This document shows positions 43,570 to 51,386 of a stretch of DNA of 64,000 nucleotides, piece by piece. The DNA is from Actinospica robiniae DSM 44927 (GTDB lineage Bacteria; Actinomycetota; Actinomycetes; Streptomycetales; Catenulisporaceae): contig NZ_KI632511.1 in NCBI RefSeq assembly GCF_000504285.1, positions 555,372-619,371 of the forward strand. Direction: 5' to 3'. A program made the position numbers and the translations under genes. Each line of letters starts with the position of its first letter. The stretch's first letter is position 1. The notes below the pieces were generated by a model. That model worked only from the letters and a program-made list of their open reading frames with translations, ran no database searches and was not told the origin of the DNA.

Positions 43570-43797
43570 TCATCGGCTGGCCGAGGCTGTGGGCCAGAGG
43601 CGTCTTGAGATAAGGACGCCGCTCAGGGCGAGCAAAGCCGTGAAGGCGAACAGCCCGGTCAGTGCCGTGCGGATGGTGGAACCGTCGTGTTCGGCGAAAG
43701 CCAACGCCGCGCCGCCGAGACCCGCGGCGACGCCGGTGGCGAGAGTCTGCGCGAGCTGGAGCGCTCCGCTTATCTCGCCCTGGCGTCCCGGCGGTGC
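43570..43797 (-). pseudogene. MFS transporter, C-terminal fragment
   Basis: The minus strand reads APPGRQGEISGALQLAQTLA, TGVAAGLGGAALAFAEHDGS and TALTGLFAFTALLALSGVLI, ending SRRLWPTASASR. The REGEISGALQLxQTLGT block and the following helices match the last part of actinobacterial MFS exporters. The N-terminal ~350 residues are missing. The sequence meets an unrelated plus-strand gene end at about 43795. Confidence 0.7.
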
Positions 43798-43983
43798 CTG
43801 GTCCAGTGGGAGAACGCCGTGCAGGCCTGCCACAACCAGTGGATCTTCTGCAGTGAAGACTTCGTCGATGTATGGCTCGCCAAAACCTCCCAGCGCGAAG
43901 GCTCTGTCTTCGGTCTCGACGTCCTCTGGCGCCTCGCGGCGCATTGGTATGAAGGTCGTCTCGACTCGCCGTACCGTCGCTGA
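43792..43983 (+). pseudogene. C-terminal fragment of an unknown protein (possibly alkylmercury-lyase-like)
   Basis: The plus strand reads CLVQWENAVQACHNQWIFCS, EDFVDVWLAKTSQREGSVFG and LDVLWRLAAHWYEGRLDSPY, ending at TGA 43981-43983. The spacing of a Cys, aromatic residues and the FCSxxxVxxWL block reminds me of actinobacterial alkylmercury-lyase-like proteins, but I cannot confirm it. The 5' part is missing. It abuts the MFS fragment head to head. Confidence 0.45.
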
Positions 43984-44098
43984 GAACCGGATCGGGCCTG
44001 TTGGTGACCAGTTCCGATACGGCCAGAAGGGCGGTGTCGATGCTCTCCGGGGGCCTACCCCAGTCCAGGAGTGTGCCGCGGATGATTCGACGAGCTGT

Positions 44099-44132
44099 GG
44101 CCCTCCACCGTCAAGCGAGACGGTGGAGGGCC
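44099..44132 (-). terminator. Strong hairpin terminator, 14-bp perfect stem
   Basis: GGCCCTCCACCGTC (44099-44112) and GACGGTGGAGGGCC (44119-44132) form a perfect 14-bp stem with an AAGCGA loop. It lies 26 bp beyond the stop of the small membrane peptide at 44158 and would end the minus-strand YceI/ABC transporter unit. Confidence 0.8.
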
Positions 44133-44157
44133 GGAGCTGGTTTCGCCGACCGGGCCC

Positions 44158-44307
44158 TCAGCTCCTGACAGTTCTGGCAGTGCGGGCGTATCCGATGGTG
44201 AGTATCGCGGCGACCACGAGGTGCAAGCAGGCCTGGGTGAGTTTGGCCGACGCCGCAGGCCGGCGGTGTGCTGAAGGGGATTGGTAGCGGTCGACATGTG
44301 TGAACAT
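44158..44307 (-). CDS. Small membrane peptide, 49 residues
   Basis: A short frame from ATG 44307 reading MFTHVDRYQSPSAHRRPAAS, AKLTQACLHLVVAAILTIGY, ARTARTVRS. It has one hydrophobic helix (ACLHLVVAAILTIGY) flanked by basic residues on both sides. AAGG lies directly before the start. It is 47 bp downstream of the ABC permease gene on the same strand and 26 bp before a strong terminator, which supports it as the last gene of the transcript. No family is recognised. A competing frame from an ATG at 44297 has poor, Pro-rich composition. Confidence 0.5.
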   Translation of the reverse strand: MFTHVDRYQSPSAHRRPAASAKLTQACLHLVVAAILTIGYARTARTVRS

Positions 44308-44353
44308 CCTTACGCCGCTGAGCCTGTTGAGCTGAGCGTGCCTTGAATTCGGA

Positions 44354-45160
44354 CTATTCCGGCCGTGGGTCCCAGCGGAACCGGCGGACGGCCACCGCCG
44401 AACTGGCCGCGCCCCAGGCGAGAAGGGTGGCGTAGTCATGCAACTGGAAACCGGCACCGCTACTGGTGAAGGCGGTCAGCAATGCGTCGTTCAGAGGCTT
44501 CACCGGCAGGGCGCCGGCAATGGTGCCGATCGCGCCGTGGATCGGCACATAGGTACCGGAGATGATCACGAGTGGGAACAGGATGACCTGCACGACCGCC
44601 GGTGCGGCATCCGCGTTTCTGATCGCCGACGCCACGGCGATGCCGAGCGCGCAGTAAGCCGTCGCGCCGAGCGTCAGGGAGACGGCGAGCGGGAGCCATT
44701 GCGAGAACGCGGGCAGCCCCAGACCGTAGAAACGGCCGACCGTCACGATCAGCAGGACATCGACGAAACTCACCAGGATGCAGTGCGCGAGCAGACCCAC
44801 GAAGTACCCGAAGGCGTGGAGCGGTGTCGCCCGGACCCGCTTCAAGATCCCGTTCTGGCGGCGGGTCGCGAGCACGATGGCCAGCTGGCTGTAGCAGGAG
44901 CCCAGCACGGACATTCCGGCGATCGTGGACACGTAGTACTGCAGCGGGTTCCCGCCGTAGTAGAACGAGGAGTTCTCGGCGCTTCCGAACAACCCGCCGA
45001 AGATCGCGATGATCAAGACCGGGAAGACGAAAGTGAAGAACGCGCTCTGCGGGTTGCGCCAGAAGGTCAGTTGCTCGTAGCGGATCTGGTGCCACAACAA
45101 GCCGGCACCCCGCCGCGGTGCGACCGGATTGCGCCTTGATTCCGAAGCGGTGACGCTCAC
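44354..45160 (-). CDS. ABC-2 type exporter permease
   Basis: A 268-residue inner-membrane protein with six helices in the ABC-2 layout: RNPQSAFFTFVFPVLIIAIF for helix 1, then a large extracytoplasmic loop, LATRRQNGILKRVRATPLHA for the coupling loop, and VIISGTYVPIHGAIGTIAGA then LPVKPLNDALLTAF near the end. It forms an exporter with the ATPase immediately upstream (GTGA overlap at 45157-45160). The substrate is unknown; drug or lipid export is typical of this class. Confidence 0.92.
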   Translation of the reverse strand: MSVTASESRRNPVAPRRGAGLLWHQIRYEQLTFWRNPQSAFFTFVFPVLIIAIFGGLFGSAENSSFYYGGNPLQYYVSTIAGMSVLGSCYSQLAIVLATRRQNGILKRVRATPLHAFGYFVGLLAHCILVSFVDVLLIVTVGRFYGLGLPAFSQWLPLAVSLTLGATAYCALGIAVASAIRNADAAPAVVQVILFPLVIISGTYVPIHGAIGTIAGALPVKPLNDALLTAFTSSGAGFQLHDYATLLAWGAASSAVAVRRFRWDPRPE

Positions 45161-46152
45161 AGTGTGCTCCCCTCCGTCGTGACTTCCGGCACGCTGCGGT
45201 CATCGCCGGTCAAGCGCAGGTAGACGTCCTCGAGACTCGGTCGCTCGACGCTCAGGCGAGCGAGCACCGCACCGCGTCCCAGCGCCCAGGCGGTCAACTG
45301 CTGCAGGGTGCCGGTCGGCTCCGCGGACTCGACGATCACCAGGCCGTTCTCGCCTTGCGCGGCGGCCACCGGCAGATCGCAGACCGCCCGGCCCGGCGGC
45401 AGTTCGAAACTGATGCGGGTCTGTGCGGTGTCGCGTCCGCCGAGCGTCTCGGGGGTACCCTCGGCCACGATCCGCCCGGCGGCGATCACCGCCACCCGGT
45501 CGGCCAGTGCCTGCGCCTCTTCCATGTAGTGCGTCGTCAGCAGGATCGTCATCCCCGCGTCACGCAGATCGCGCACCAACTGCCAGGCGCCCCGGCGGGC
45601 GTTCGGATCGAACCCGGTCGTCGGCTCGTCGAGGAAGAGCACCTCCGGGCGGCCGACGATCCCCAGCGCGAGATCCAGCCGGCGCTTCTGGCCTCCGGAG
45701 AGCGTGCGGACTCTCTCCTTCTCATGCCCCACGAGGTCGACCAGGCCGATCACCTCGTCGACATCGCGCGGCGCCGAGTAATAGCCCGCGTTGCGGGCGA
45801 TCGTCTCACGGACCGTCAGGTACGGCTCCACCGCGATGTCCTGCAGCACCAGACCGACACGCTCGCTCAGCTCCCGCCTGGTCGCCGCGTCACCCGGGTC
45901 GAGTCCGAGCACCTCGGCCCGCCCGCCGTCCCTCATGCGGAAGCCCTCCAGGATCTCCATGGTGGTGGTCTTGCCCGCACCGTTGCGGCCGAGCAGCGCG
46001 AAGATCTCGCCGTGTTCGACCGTGAGGCTCACGTCCTGCACGGCCGTTATCGCGCCATAGGTCTTGCGCAGGCCCGCCACGACGACCGCGCACTCACGGT
46101 TCTCGCCCACGGTTCGGCGGCGTGAGCTTGCCGAAGTCAGCGATGCACGCAT
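45157..46152 (-). CDS. ABC-2 type exporter ATPase (DrrA-like)
   Basis: A 331-residue ATPase. Walker A is GRNGAGKTT, the signature is LSGGQKRRLDLA, Walker B is PEVLFLDEPTTGFDP and the H-loop is LTTHYMEEA. The C-terminal ~80 residues form the extra domain of the DrrA/CcmA-type exporter ATPases. The ATG at 46152 has GGAGG upstream and overlaps the end of the YceI gene by 16 bp, so translation is likely coupled. It pairs with the permease gene downstream. Confidence 0.93.
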   Translation of the reverse strand: MRASLTSASSRRRTVGENRECAVVVAGLRKTYGAITAVQDVSLTVEHGEIFALLGRNGAGKTTTMEILEGFRMRDGGRAEVLGLDPGDAATRRELSERVGLVLQDIAVEPYLTVRETIARNAGYYSAPRDVDEVIGLVDLVGHEKERVRTLSGGQKRRLDLALGIVGRPEVLFLDEPTTGFDPNARRGAWQLVRDLRDAGMTILLTTHYMEEAQALADRVAVIAAGRIVAEGTPETLGGRDTAQTRISFELPPGRAVCDLPVAAAQGENGLVIVESAEPTGTLQQLTAWALGRGAVLARLSVERPSLEDVYLRLTGDDRSVPEVTTEGSTL

Positions 46153-46649
46153 GTGACCTCCAGCGTCAGGTCGAAGTGATGCCCGGCCATCAGGCGGTAT
46201 GCCGTGATGCCGAAATCGTCGCGATCGACCCGGGCCGTGGCACGGACGCGGAAGGACTCCGGGGAGATCTCGGAGTGCACGATCGTCAACGTTGCGGAAC
46301 GTGTCACATCGCGCACGGTGAGTGCCCCGGAGACCGCGGTGGGCTCCACGCTGCCGGCGACGAAGGTGATCAGAGGGTGGCGGCTGGTGTCGAGAAACCT
46401 CGCGGAGCGCACCTGTGCGTCCCGCTGCCTGTTGCGGGTGCGGAAGCTCGTCGCGTCGACCTCCACCCGGAGGCTCGACTCGCCGAGGGGCTCCGCAACC
46501 TCGATCGTCGCGCTGCGGATCGCGAAGGTGCCTTTCACCGGAAGCAGGCCCAGGAAGTGGCGGCTTCTGAACGTGATGGAGGAGCGGTCGGTGTCGATCG
46601 TGTAGCGGCCCAGCCGGGGAAGCGCTTCGGGATCGTTCGTTGTAGCCAT
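46137..46649 (-). CDS. YceI-family lipid-binding protein
   Basis: A 170-residue YceI-like protein from ATG 46649 (MATTNDPEALPRLGRYTIDT). The family blocks GRYTIDTDRSSITFRSRHFL, FAIRSATIEVAEPLGESSLR, VRSARFLDTSRHPLITFVAG and ATARVDRDDFGITAYRLM are present. YceI proteins bind isoprenoid-type lipids in a lipocalin-like barrel. No signal peptide is seen, so this copy is probably cytoplasmic. It is the first gene of the unit with the ABC exporter and is divergent from the histidine kinase at 46829. Confidence 0.9.
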   Translation of the reverse strand: MATTNDPEALPRLGRYTIDTDRSSITFRSRHFLGLLPVKGTFAIRSATIEVAEPLGESSLRVEVDATSFRTRNRQRDAQVRSARFLDTSRHPLITFVAGSVEPTAVSGALTVRDVTRSATLTIVHSEISPESFRVRATARVDRDDFGITAYRLMAGHHFDLTLEVTCVHR

Positions 46650-46828
46650 GCCCCTATTCCAGGCCGGCGGGCCCTGGGCGCGGCAGGGCCGGCGGTCGGC
46701 TTCCGAAGCGACGAAGGACTGCTCGTCGGGGCTTGGCATACGACTTTCGTAGGGTCCGAGCGGTACGGACGTAGCGGGTGATCCACGGATGGGCCGGGCG
46801 GCAGCGCTCATACCGTACGGTGGACGGC

Positions 46829-48028
46829 ATGACACAGGCCCGCTGGTATCGGAGGCACCCCGTCGCTGTGGACGTGGTGCTTGCGGTCGCCTTCGTGCTC
46901 CTCGACACGGGGACGACGCTGATCGGCGCGACGTGGTGGCCCGATCAGCCTGGCGCGCTCGCCTGGGCCATGCTGGGCGTTCAGGCCCTGGCCTGCGCCT
47001 CGCTGGCCGTTCGCCGCATCGCCCCGCTCACCGTCGTCGGCGTGCTCGGCGCCTTCACACTCGCGGTGACGCTGCTGATCTCGCCGATCGGCGCACTGAC
47101 GCCGGCCCACCCGGGAAACGTGTGGGCGCCGTTCTCCACCGTGCTGGCCGCCTACGGTCCGATCTTCTACCTGCGCAACCGCCGGATGACGGCCTACGTG
47201 GCGCTGGGCGCCTTGACGGTCGTCATCATGCACCCCTGGGACCCGTCGGTGACGAGCATGACGGTGGGGCTGCTGCGCACCGCGGTCGGTCCGCTGGTGG
47301 CGCTGTATTTCGTGGCCCGCCGCAGGATGCTGCTCGCCCTGGTCGAGCGGGCCGAGCGGGCCGAGCGGGAGCAGCACCTGCTCGCCGAGCGGGCGCGCGC
47401 GGAGGAGCGAGCCCGGCTGGCCGGCGACATGCACGACGTGGTCACCCACCGGGTGAGTCTGATGGTGCTGCAAGCCGGCGCGCTGCGGGTGACCGCCAGG
47501 GATGAGGCGACGCGGCAGGCCGCGGAAGACCTGCGGGTGACGGGCTGCCAGGCCTTGGACGAGCTACGCGATCTGGTCTCGATCCTTCGCACCGCATCCG
47601 ACGGCGACCACACGCCCTCGGTGGGGGGCTTCGAAGACCTGGTCGCCGAGTCGATCGCGGTGGGGATCCCCACGGAATTGATCCAGGAGGGCGATCCGGC
47701 ACTCGCCTCACCGGTGGTGGGACGCATCGCCTACCGCGTGCTACGCGAGGCCCTGACCAACGTGCGCAAGCATGCGCCCGGCGCGCGCGTGACCGTCCGC
47801 GTCGCATACGAAACAGAGCAGCTGCGGCTTGCGGTGCACAACACGTCGCCGACCGGTACTCCGGCCGCGGCTCTCGCGCGGTCGGGTTCCGGAATGGGCA
47901 TACCCCAGCTGCGGCACCATGTCGAGCTGGTGCACGGCAAGCTGCGTGCAGGACCGAGCCCCGACGGCGGGTTCAGCATCGATGCGATGCTGCCCCCGCA
48001 CGTACCCCACATGGAATCGACGGTGTGA
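46829..48028 (+). CDS. Sensor histidine kinase (NarL-partner, HisKA_3 type)
   Basis: A 399-residue membrane kinase. Four to five TM helices fill residues ~10-170 (DVVLAVAFVLLDTGTTLIGA first). The HisKA_3 dimerisation/phosphoacceptor region is ARLAGDMHDVVTHRVSLMVL with the phospho-His in MHDVVTH. The HATPase_c domain has REALTNVRKHAPGARVTVRV (N-box) and GSGMGIPQLRHHVELVHGKL (G-box). It overlaps its response regulator by GTGA. Being divergent from YceI/ABC exporter, it probably regulates that unit in response to a membrane signal. Confidence 0.93.
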   Translation: MTQARWYRRHPVAVDVVLAVAFVLLDTGTTLIGATWWPDQPGALAWAMLGVQALACASLAVRRIAPLTVVGVLGAFTLAVTLLISPIGALTPAHPGNVWAPFSTVLAAYGPIFYLRNRRMTAYVALGALTVVIMHPWDPSVTSMTVGLLRTAVGPLVALYFVARRRMLLALVERAERAEREQHLLAERARAEERARLAGDMHDVVTHRVSLMVLQAGALRVTARDEATRQAAEDLRVTGCQALDELRDLVSILRTASDGDHTPSVGGFEDLVAESIAVGIPTELIQEGDPALASPVVGRIAYRVLREALTNVRKHAPGARVTVRVAYETEQLRLAVHNTSPTGTPAAALARSGSGMGIPQLRHHVELVHGKLRAGPSPDGGFSIDAMLPPHVPHMESTV

Positions 48029-48681
48029 GCATGCCCAAGGTGCTTGTGGTGGACGACGAACCCATGGTGCGCGTGTTTCTGCGTACCATCCTCGGCTCGG
48101 CCGAGGACATCGAGGTCGTCGCGGACGCGCACGACGGGGAGGCTGCCCTTGAAGCCGTCCGCCGTTGTCAGCCGGACGTCGTCCTGATGGACCTGCGCAT
48201 GCCGGGCATGGACGGGCTGACCGCGATCGAGCGCATCAATGAGCTGCGGAACCCTCCGAATATCGTGGTATTGACGACTTTCGACGCCGACCCCTATGTG
48301 CTGCGCGCGCTACGGGCGGGGGCGACCGGCTTCCTGGTCAAGTCGACACCGCCGGAGGACCTGATCGGGCTGGTACGGACCGCGGCTCAGGGGCACACCG
48401 TTCTGTCGCCGGCCGCCGCGCGCCGGCTCGTCGCGGCGTCGACGGACAGTCTGTCGGTCCAGTCGCGCGCACGTGAACTGGTCGACTCGCTGACCGAGCG
48501 GGAGGTCCAGGTGCTGGCCGGTCTGGGTGAGGGACTGACGAACGCGCAGATCGCGGCGCGACTGTTCCTCTCCGAGGCGACGATCAAGGGCTATGTCTCG
48601 CGCACCTTGGACAAGCTTGGGTGCGTCAACCGCACACAGGCCGGACTTCTCGCGCACGACGCCGGGATCACCGACTCGTAG
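48025..48681 (+). CDS. NarL/FixJ-family response regulator
   Basis: A 218-residue regulator with a receiver domain (VLVVDDEPMVRVFLRTILGS; phospho-Asp in DVVLMDLRMPGMDGL; Lys in ATGFLVKSTPPEDL) and a C-terminal LuxR-type HTH (LTEREVQVLAGLGEGLTNAQ, IAARLFLSEATIKGYVSRTL). The GTG start overlaps the kinase stop. Together they form a two-component system. Confidence 0.95.
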   Translation: MSMPKVLVVDDEPMVRVFLRTILGSAEDIEVVADAHDGEAALEAVRRCQPDVVLMDLRMPGMDGLTAIERINELRNPPNIVVLTTFDADPYVLRALRAGATGFLVKSTPPEDLIGLVRTAAQGHTVLSPAAARRLVAASTDSLSVQSRARELVDSLTEREVQVLAGLGEGLTNAQIAARLFLSEATIKGYVSRTLDKLGCVNRTQAGLLAHDAGITDS

Positions 48682-48779
48682 CGAGGATGTTCTCGCGCGC
48701 CGGCGGTCACCTGTGCACTTGCGGGTCGTCGGTGATGCTCGCGACATCGAGGGCATGCACCGCAGTATCAACCCTCAGA

Positions 48780-49096
48780 TCACCGCGCCAGGCGAAGCAG
48801 TGCCGTTACCGCCGCCGCGCCGGCGATGACGGCAGGGAGCGGGAGCTTGCACAACCACCGTAGTCCGATCCCGGCCGCGATGCCGCCGACCTCGGTGAGA
48901 TCGATCCGCGACCAGCCGGGTCCTGCCAGGTCGATCACCACGAAGGCCCCGAGCAGCGCCGGCACAACAGCGCCATCACCGACCGGGCGCGAGGCGGCAG
49001 TTCACGCCCCCCGAAGACAGCGGGGCCGACTCCCTTGAGAGAGAAGCTGAGCAAGGCTACTGCGATGATCGCAGCCCACAGATGTGCCGTGTTCAC
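48780..49096 (-). pseudogene. azlD: AzlD-like branched-chain amino acid exporter subunit, frameshifted
   Basis: From GTG 49096 the minus strand reads VNTAHLWAAIIAVALLSFSL, KGVGPAVFGGRELPPRARSV and MALL, then continues in another frame as PALLGAFVVIDLAGPGWSRI, DLTEVGGIAAGIGLRWLCKL and PLPAVIAGAAAVTALLRLAR. These are the helices of AzlD, the small partner of AzlC. A one-base deletion at about 48973 breaks the frame. The start overlaps the azlC stop (GTGA). The gene is inactive unless this is a sequencing error. Confidence 0.75.
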
Positions 49097-49838
49097 GCGG
49101 CCGCCTCCGCGTCCGCGCGATCGGCCTTGCCCGTGCGCGCAAGCGCGACCAGCGTTGCCGCGCCCGAGCCGGCGACCAGGGCGAGCCCCGCGGGAGCGAC
49201 GGCGATCAACGCGGCCGCAACCACCGCGCCGATGCCGGCGGACAGCCGGCCTTCCCGTCCGCGCTTGAGTTCGTCGAGGAGCAGGATGGCGAAAAGCGCC
49301 GGTGTGAGCGCGTCGAGGCCCAGAGCGTGCGTGAGTCCGGCACCGGGGGCAAGGGCCACGCCGATGACGGTGCCCGCCACCCAAGCCGGCCACTGGACTG
49401 CCGTTGCTCCGAAGAGCAGCAGTCTGTCGAAGCGGCCGTCGCCCAGGTGCGCCGCCGCCCACGATCCGTCGACCACGGTCTGCCCCTCAAGCGCCCGGCG
49501 GAACCGGCCGCCCCGCAGATCGCCGGCGATGGCTATCCCCAGCGGAATGAAACGCACGTCGACCAACGCGGCCGCGACCACTGCCGCGAGCGTGCCGCCG
49601 CCCGCGCTGAGCGCCGCCACCATCGCGAACTGAGCCGTGCCGAGAAGACGACGAGCGAACAGACGATGGGGGCTGCCGGGCCCCAGCCCTGGGTTTGAGT
49701 GAGCGCGCCGAAGCTGATGGCCAGAAGAAAAGACGCGGCCGCAAGGCCTGAGCCGGTGGCGAGCCCGGAGCGCAGACTCCTCGCTCGGCTGCTCGGGGCG
49801 GCGGCATGCCGCCGTGGCAAGGTGTCCATGCGCGGCAT
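49093..49838 (-). pseudogene. azlC: AzlC-like branched-chain amino acid exporter, frameshifted
   Basis: The N-terminal part (LRSGLATGSGLAAASFLLAI, SFGALTQTQGWGPAAPIVCS, LVVFS) is in one frame. From about 49648 the remainder continues in another frame as TAQFAMVAALSAGGGTLAAV, VAAALVDVRFIPLGIAIAGD and so on to AEAAA. VFSGxAQFAxVA and NxRxxxLG-type blocks are AzlC hallmarks. A single-base deletion accounts for the shift. With azlD also shifted, this exporter appears dead. It is divergent from the CGNR gene across two interleaved palindromes. Confidence 0.8.
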
Positions 49839-49839
49839 G

Positions 49840-49892
49840 CTAACAAGCTTAGAGACTTTAGGTTGTTAGAATTAAGGCCAGGCGCTAAAGTC
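49840..49892. promoter_or_regulatory. Two interleaved inverted repeats in the azlC/CGNR intergenic region
   Basis: CTAACAA (49840-49846) pairs with TTGTTAG (49863-49869), and GACTTTAG (49854-49861) pairs with CTAAAGTC (49885-49892). Both are perfect, and each begins inside the other's spacer. They lie in an AT-rich patch (AACAAGCTTAGAGACTTTAG) just before the GTG of the CGNR gene at 49898 and after the azlC start, so both promoters must lie here. Likely operators for the CGNR protein. Confidence 0.6.
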
Positions 49893-49897
49893 GAGGT

Positions 49898-50488
49898 GTG
49901 AGCGGCGCGCAGAATCCCACCGTCGAGGCGGTTGTCGAGGCCGAGAAGGTCGAGCCGTCCTACGTGGCAGGCCACCCCGTTTTGGACTTCGTCAACACCG
50001 TCGCCTGGCGCGCTGACGAGAGCCGCCGGGTGGATCGCGTGGCGGACGCAGCCGAATGGGCGCGATGGGCGGCCAGGGCCGGCCTCAGCGCGAGTTCGCT
50101 GCCCGATGAGACGACGTTGCGCGGCCTGCGCGAAGCTCTCGCGGTGGTGCTGGACGCGCTTGTAGACGGCACTGCTCCTCCTTCCGGCGCCTGGGACATG
50201 CTGCGCGATGCCTTCCTCGCCGCCCGCGAAGCCGCCGAACTGCCGCCGGCCTTTCCATTGCGGCCGGTCCCGGCGACCGTGTCCGGCGAGCTCGCATTGC
50301 TGGCGGAGGAATTGCTCGGCGATGCTCGGGAACTGTCCTGTCTGCATCGCTGCGCGGGGCCAGGCTGCGGCTGGTTCTTCCTGGATCGCACCCGCAACGG
50401 CGCCCGCCGCTGGTGCAGTTCCGGTGACTGTGGCAACCGCGACCGGGCCCGGCGTCATTACGCGCGCACGCGAAAGGCCGCCCAGTAA
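49898..50488 (+). CDS. CGNR zinc-finger protein (ABATE domain regulator)
   Basis: A 196-residue putative stress-related regulator. The N-terminal ABATE domain has GHPVLDFVNTVAWR at about residues 25-38 and helical sequence to ~145. The C-terminal CGNR zinc finger carries Cys residues in LHRCAGPGCGWFFLDRTRNG and RRWCSSGDCGNRDRARRHYA, the CGNR tetrapeptide itself being present. GTG start. The gene is divergent from azlC and probably regulates it, as is common for CGNR proteins next to transporters. Confidence 0.92.
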   Translation: MSGAQNPTVEAVVEAEKVEPSYVAGHPVLDFVNTVAWRADESRRVDRVADAAEWARWAARAGLSASSLPDETTLRGLREALAVVLDALVDGTAPPSGAWDMLRDAFLAAREAAELPPAFPLRPVPATVSGELALLAEELLGDARELSCLHRCAGPGCGWFFLDRTRNGARRWCSSGDCGNRDRARRHYARTRKAAQ

Positions 50489-50602
50489 ATCCGTTCGCCT
50501 CGGCACGCTCGATGTCCTCGACGCATCACGGTGCGGGTAGCAACTCCTGAGTCGTCATTGACCGACCTGTGGTACTCGAGAATTTGATTCCGCGTTGACC
50601 TG

Positions 50603-51112
50603 GTGCTTTGTGTGCGGCACTCGACCCAGCCAGCCGTCAAGGCCCTGATCCTGCGGATAGCCGGCGAGAATCCCTACCGGGTAACGAGCGCATCGCGGGC
50701 GAACTGGTCAAGCCCGGGCATCGGATCGCGAAGCCCACCTCTGGTTCCGGGACAGCGCCGGACAGTTCACCGAGACATTCATGCGGTCTCGAGGACTGTG
50801 GACTACGAGTTCTACGAAGCCCGCCGCAGTCGCCACGGGCGAACGCCGTGTGCGAACGCCTGGTCGGTACGCTACGGCGCGAGGTGCTCGACCACCTGTT
50901 GATCCTGAACGAGGCACACCTGCGCGCCTTCCTGGCTGAATACACGGCGCACTACAACGCAGCCCGCCTACACCAGGGTATCGGCCGGCACGTTCCGAAC
51001 GACGATCCGGACCATCCCAAGCGAAGGTCGTCGACCTGGAGACCGCGCGAGTCCGTCGAAAACGAGTCCTTGGCGGTCTTATCAGCGAATATCGGGTAGC
51101 TGCATAAATCTT
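50603..51112 (+). pseudogene. Integrase-core transposase remnant
   Basis: Scattered frames on the plus strand give PAVKALILRIAGENPYR, RIAGELVKPGHRIA, FRDSAGQFTET, then a longer intact run LEDCGLRVLRSPPQSPRANA, VCERLVGTLRREVLDHLLIL, NEAHLRAFLAEYTAHYNAAR and LHQGIGRHVPNDDPDHPK, and finally GGLISEYRVAA with a stop near 51112. These are consecutive blocks of an rve-type transposase. The section with the first catalytic Asp is missing and several frameshifts are present. The 270 bp after it (to 51386) show no recognisable gene. Confidence 0.8.
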
Positions 51113-51386
51113 CTGGGTAACCCCAGGCCAGAGGCAGGAATCCTATCTCCGAGTACAACAGGATCGCGTCCTCAACGTCGTGCCGCGCTCCGCAGGGTTT
51201 TCCAGGGGCGCCGCTCGCTCGACCTCGGGCACGTGTGAAGGGCAGAACGTGCTGCCGGGCCAAGATCGATGAGCCGCTCTCGCCCAGCGCCTGGTCAGGC
51301 GCCGCCGCCATAGGACACCAGAGGATCGGAGATCGTCCTCCGACCGTTCCGGCACGCCAGCCGACATGTAACCGGCCGGGCAGACT

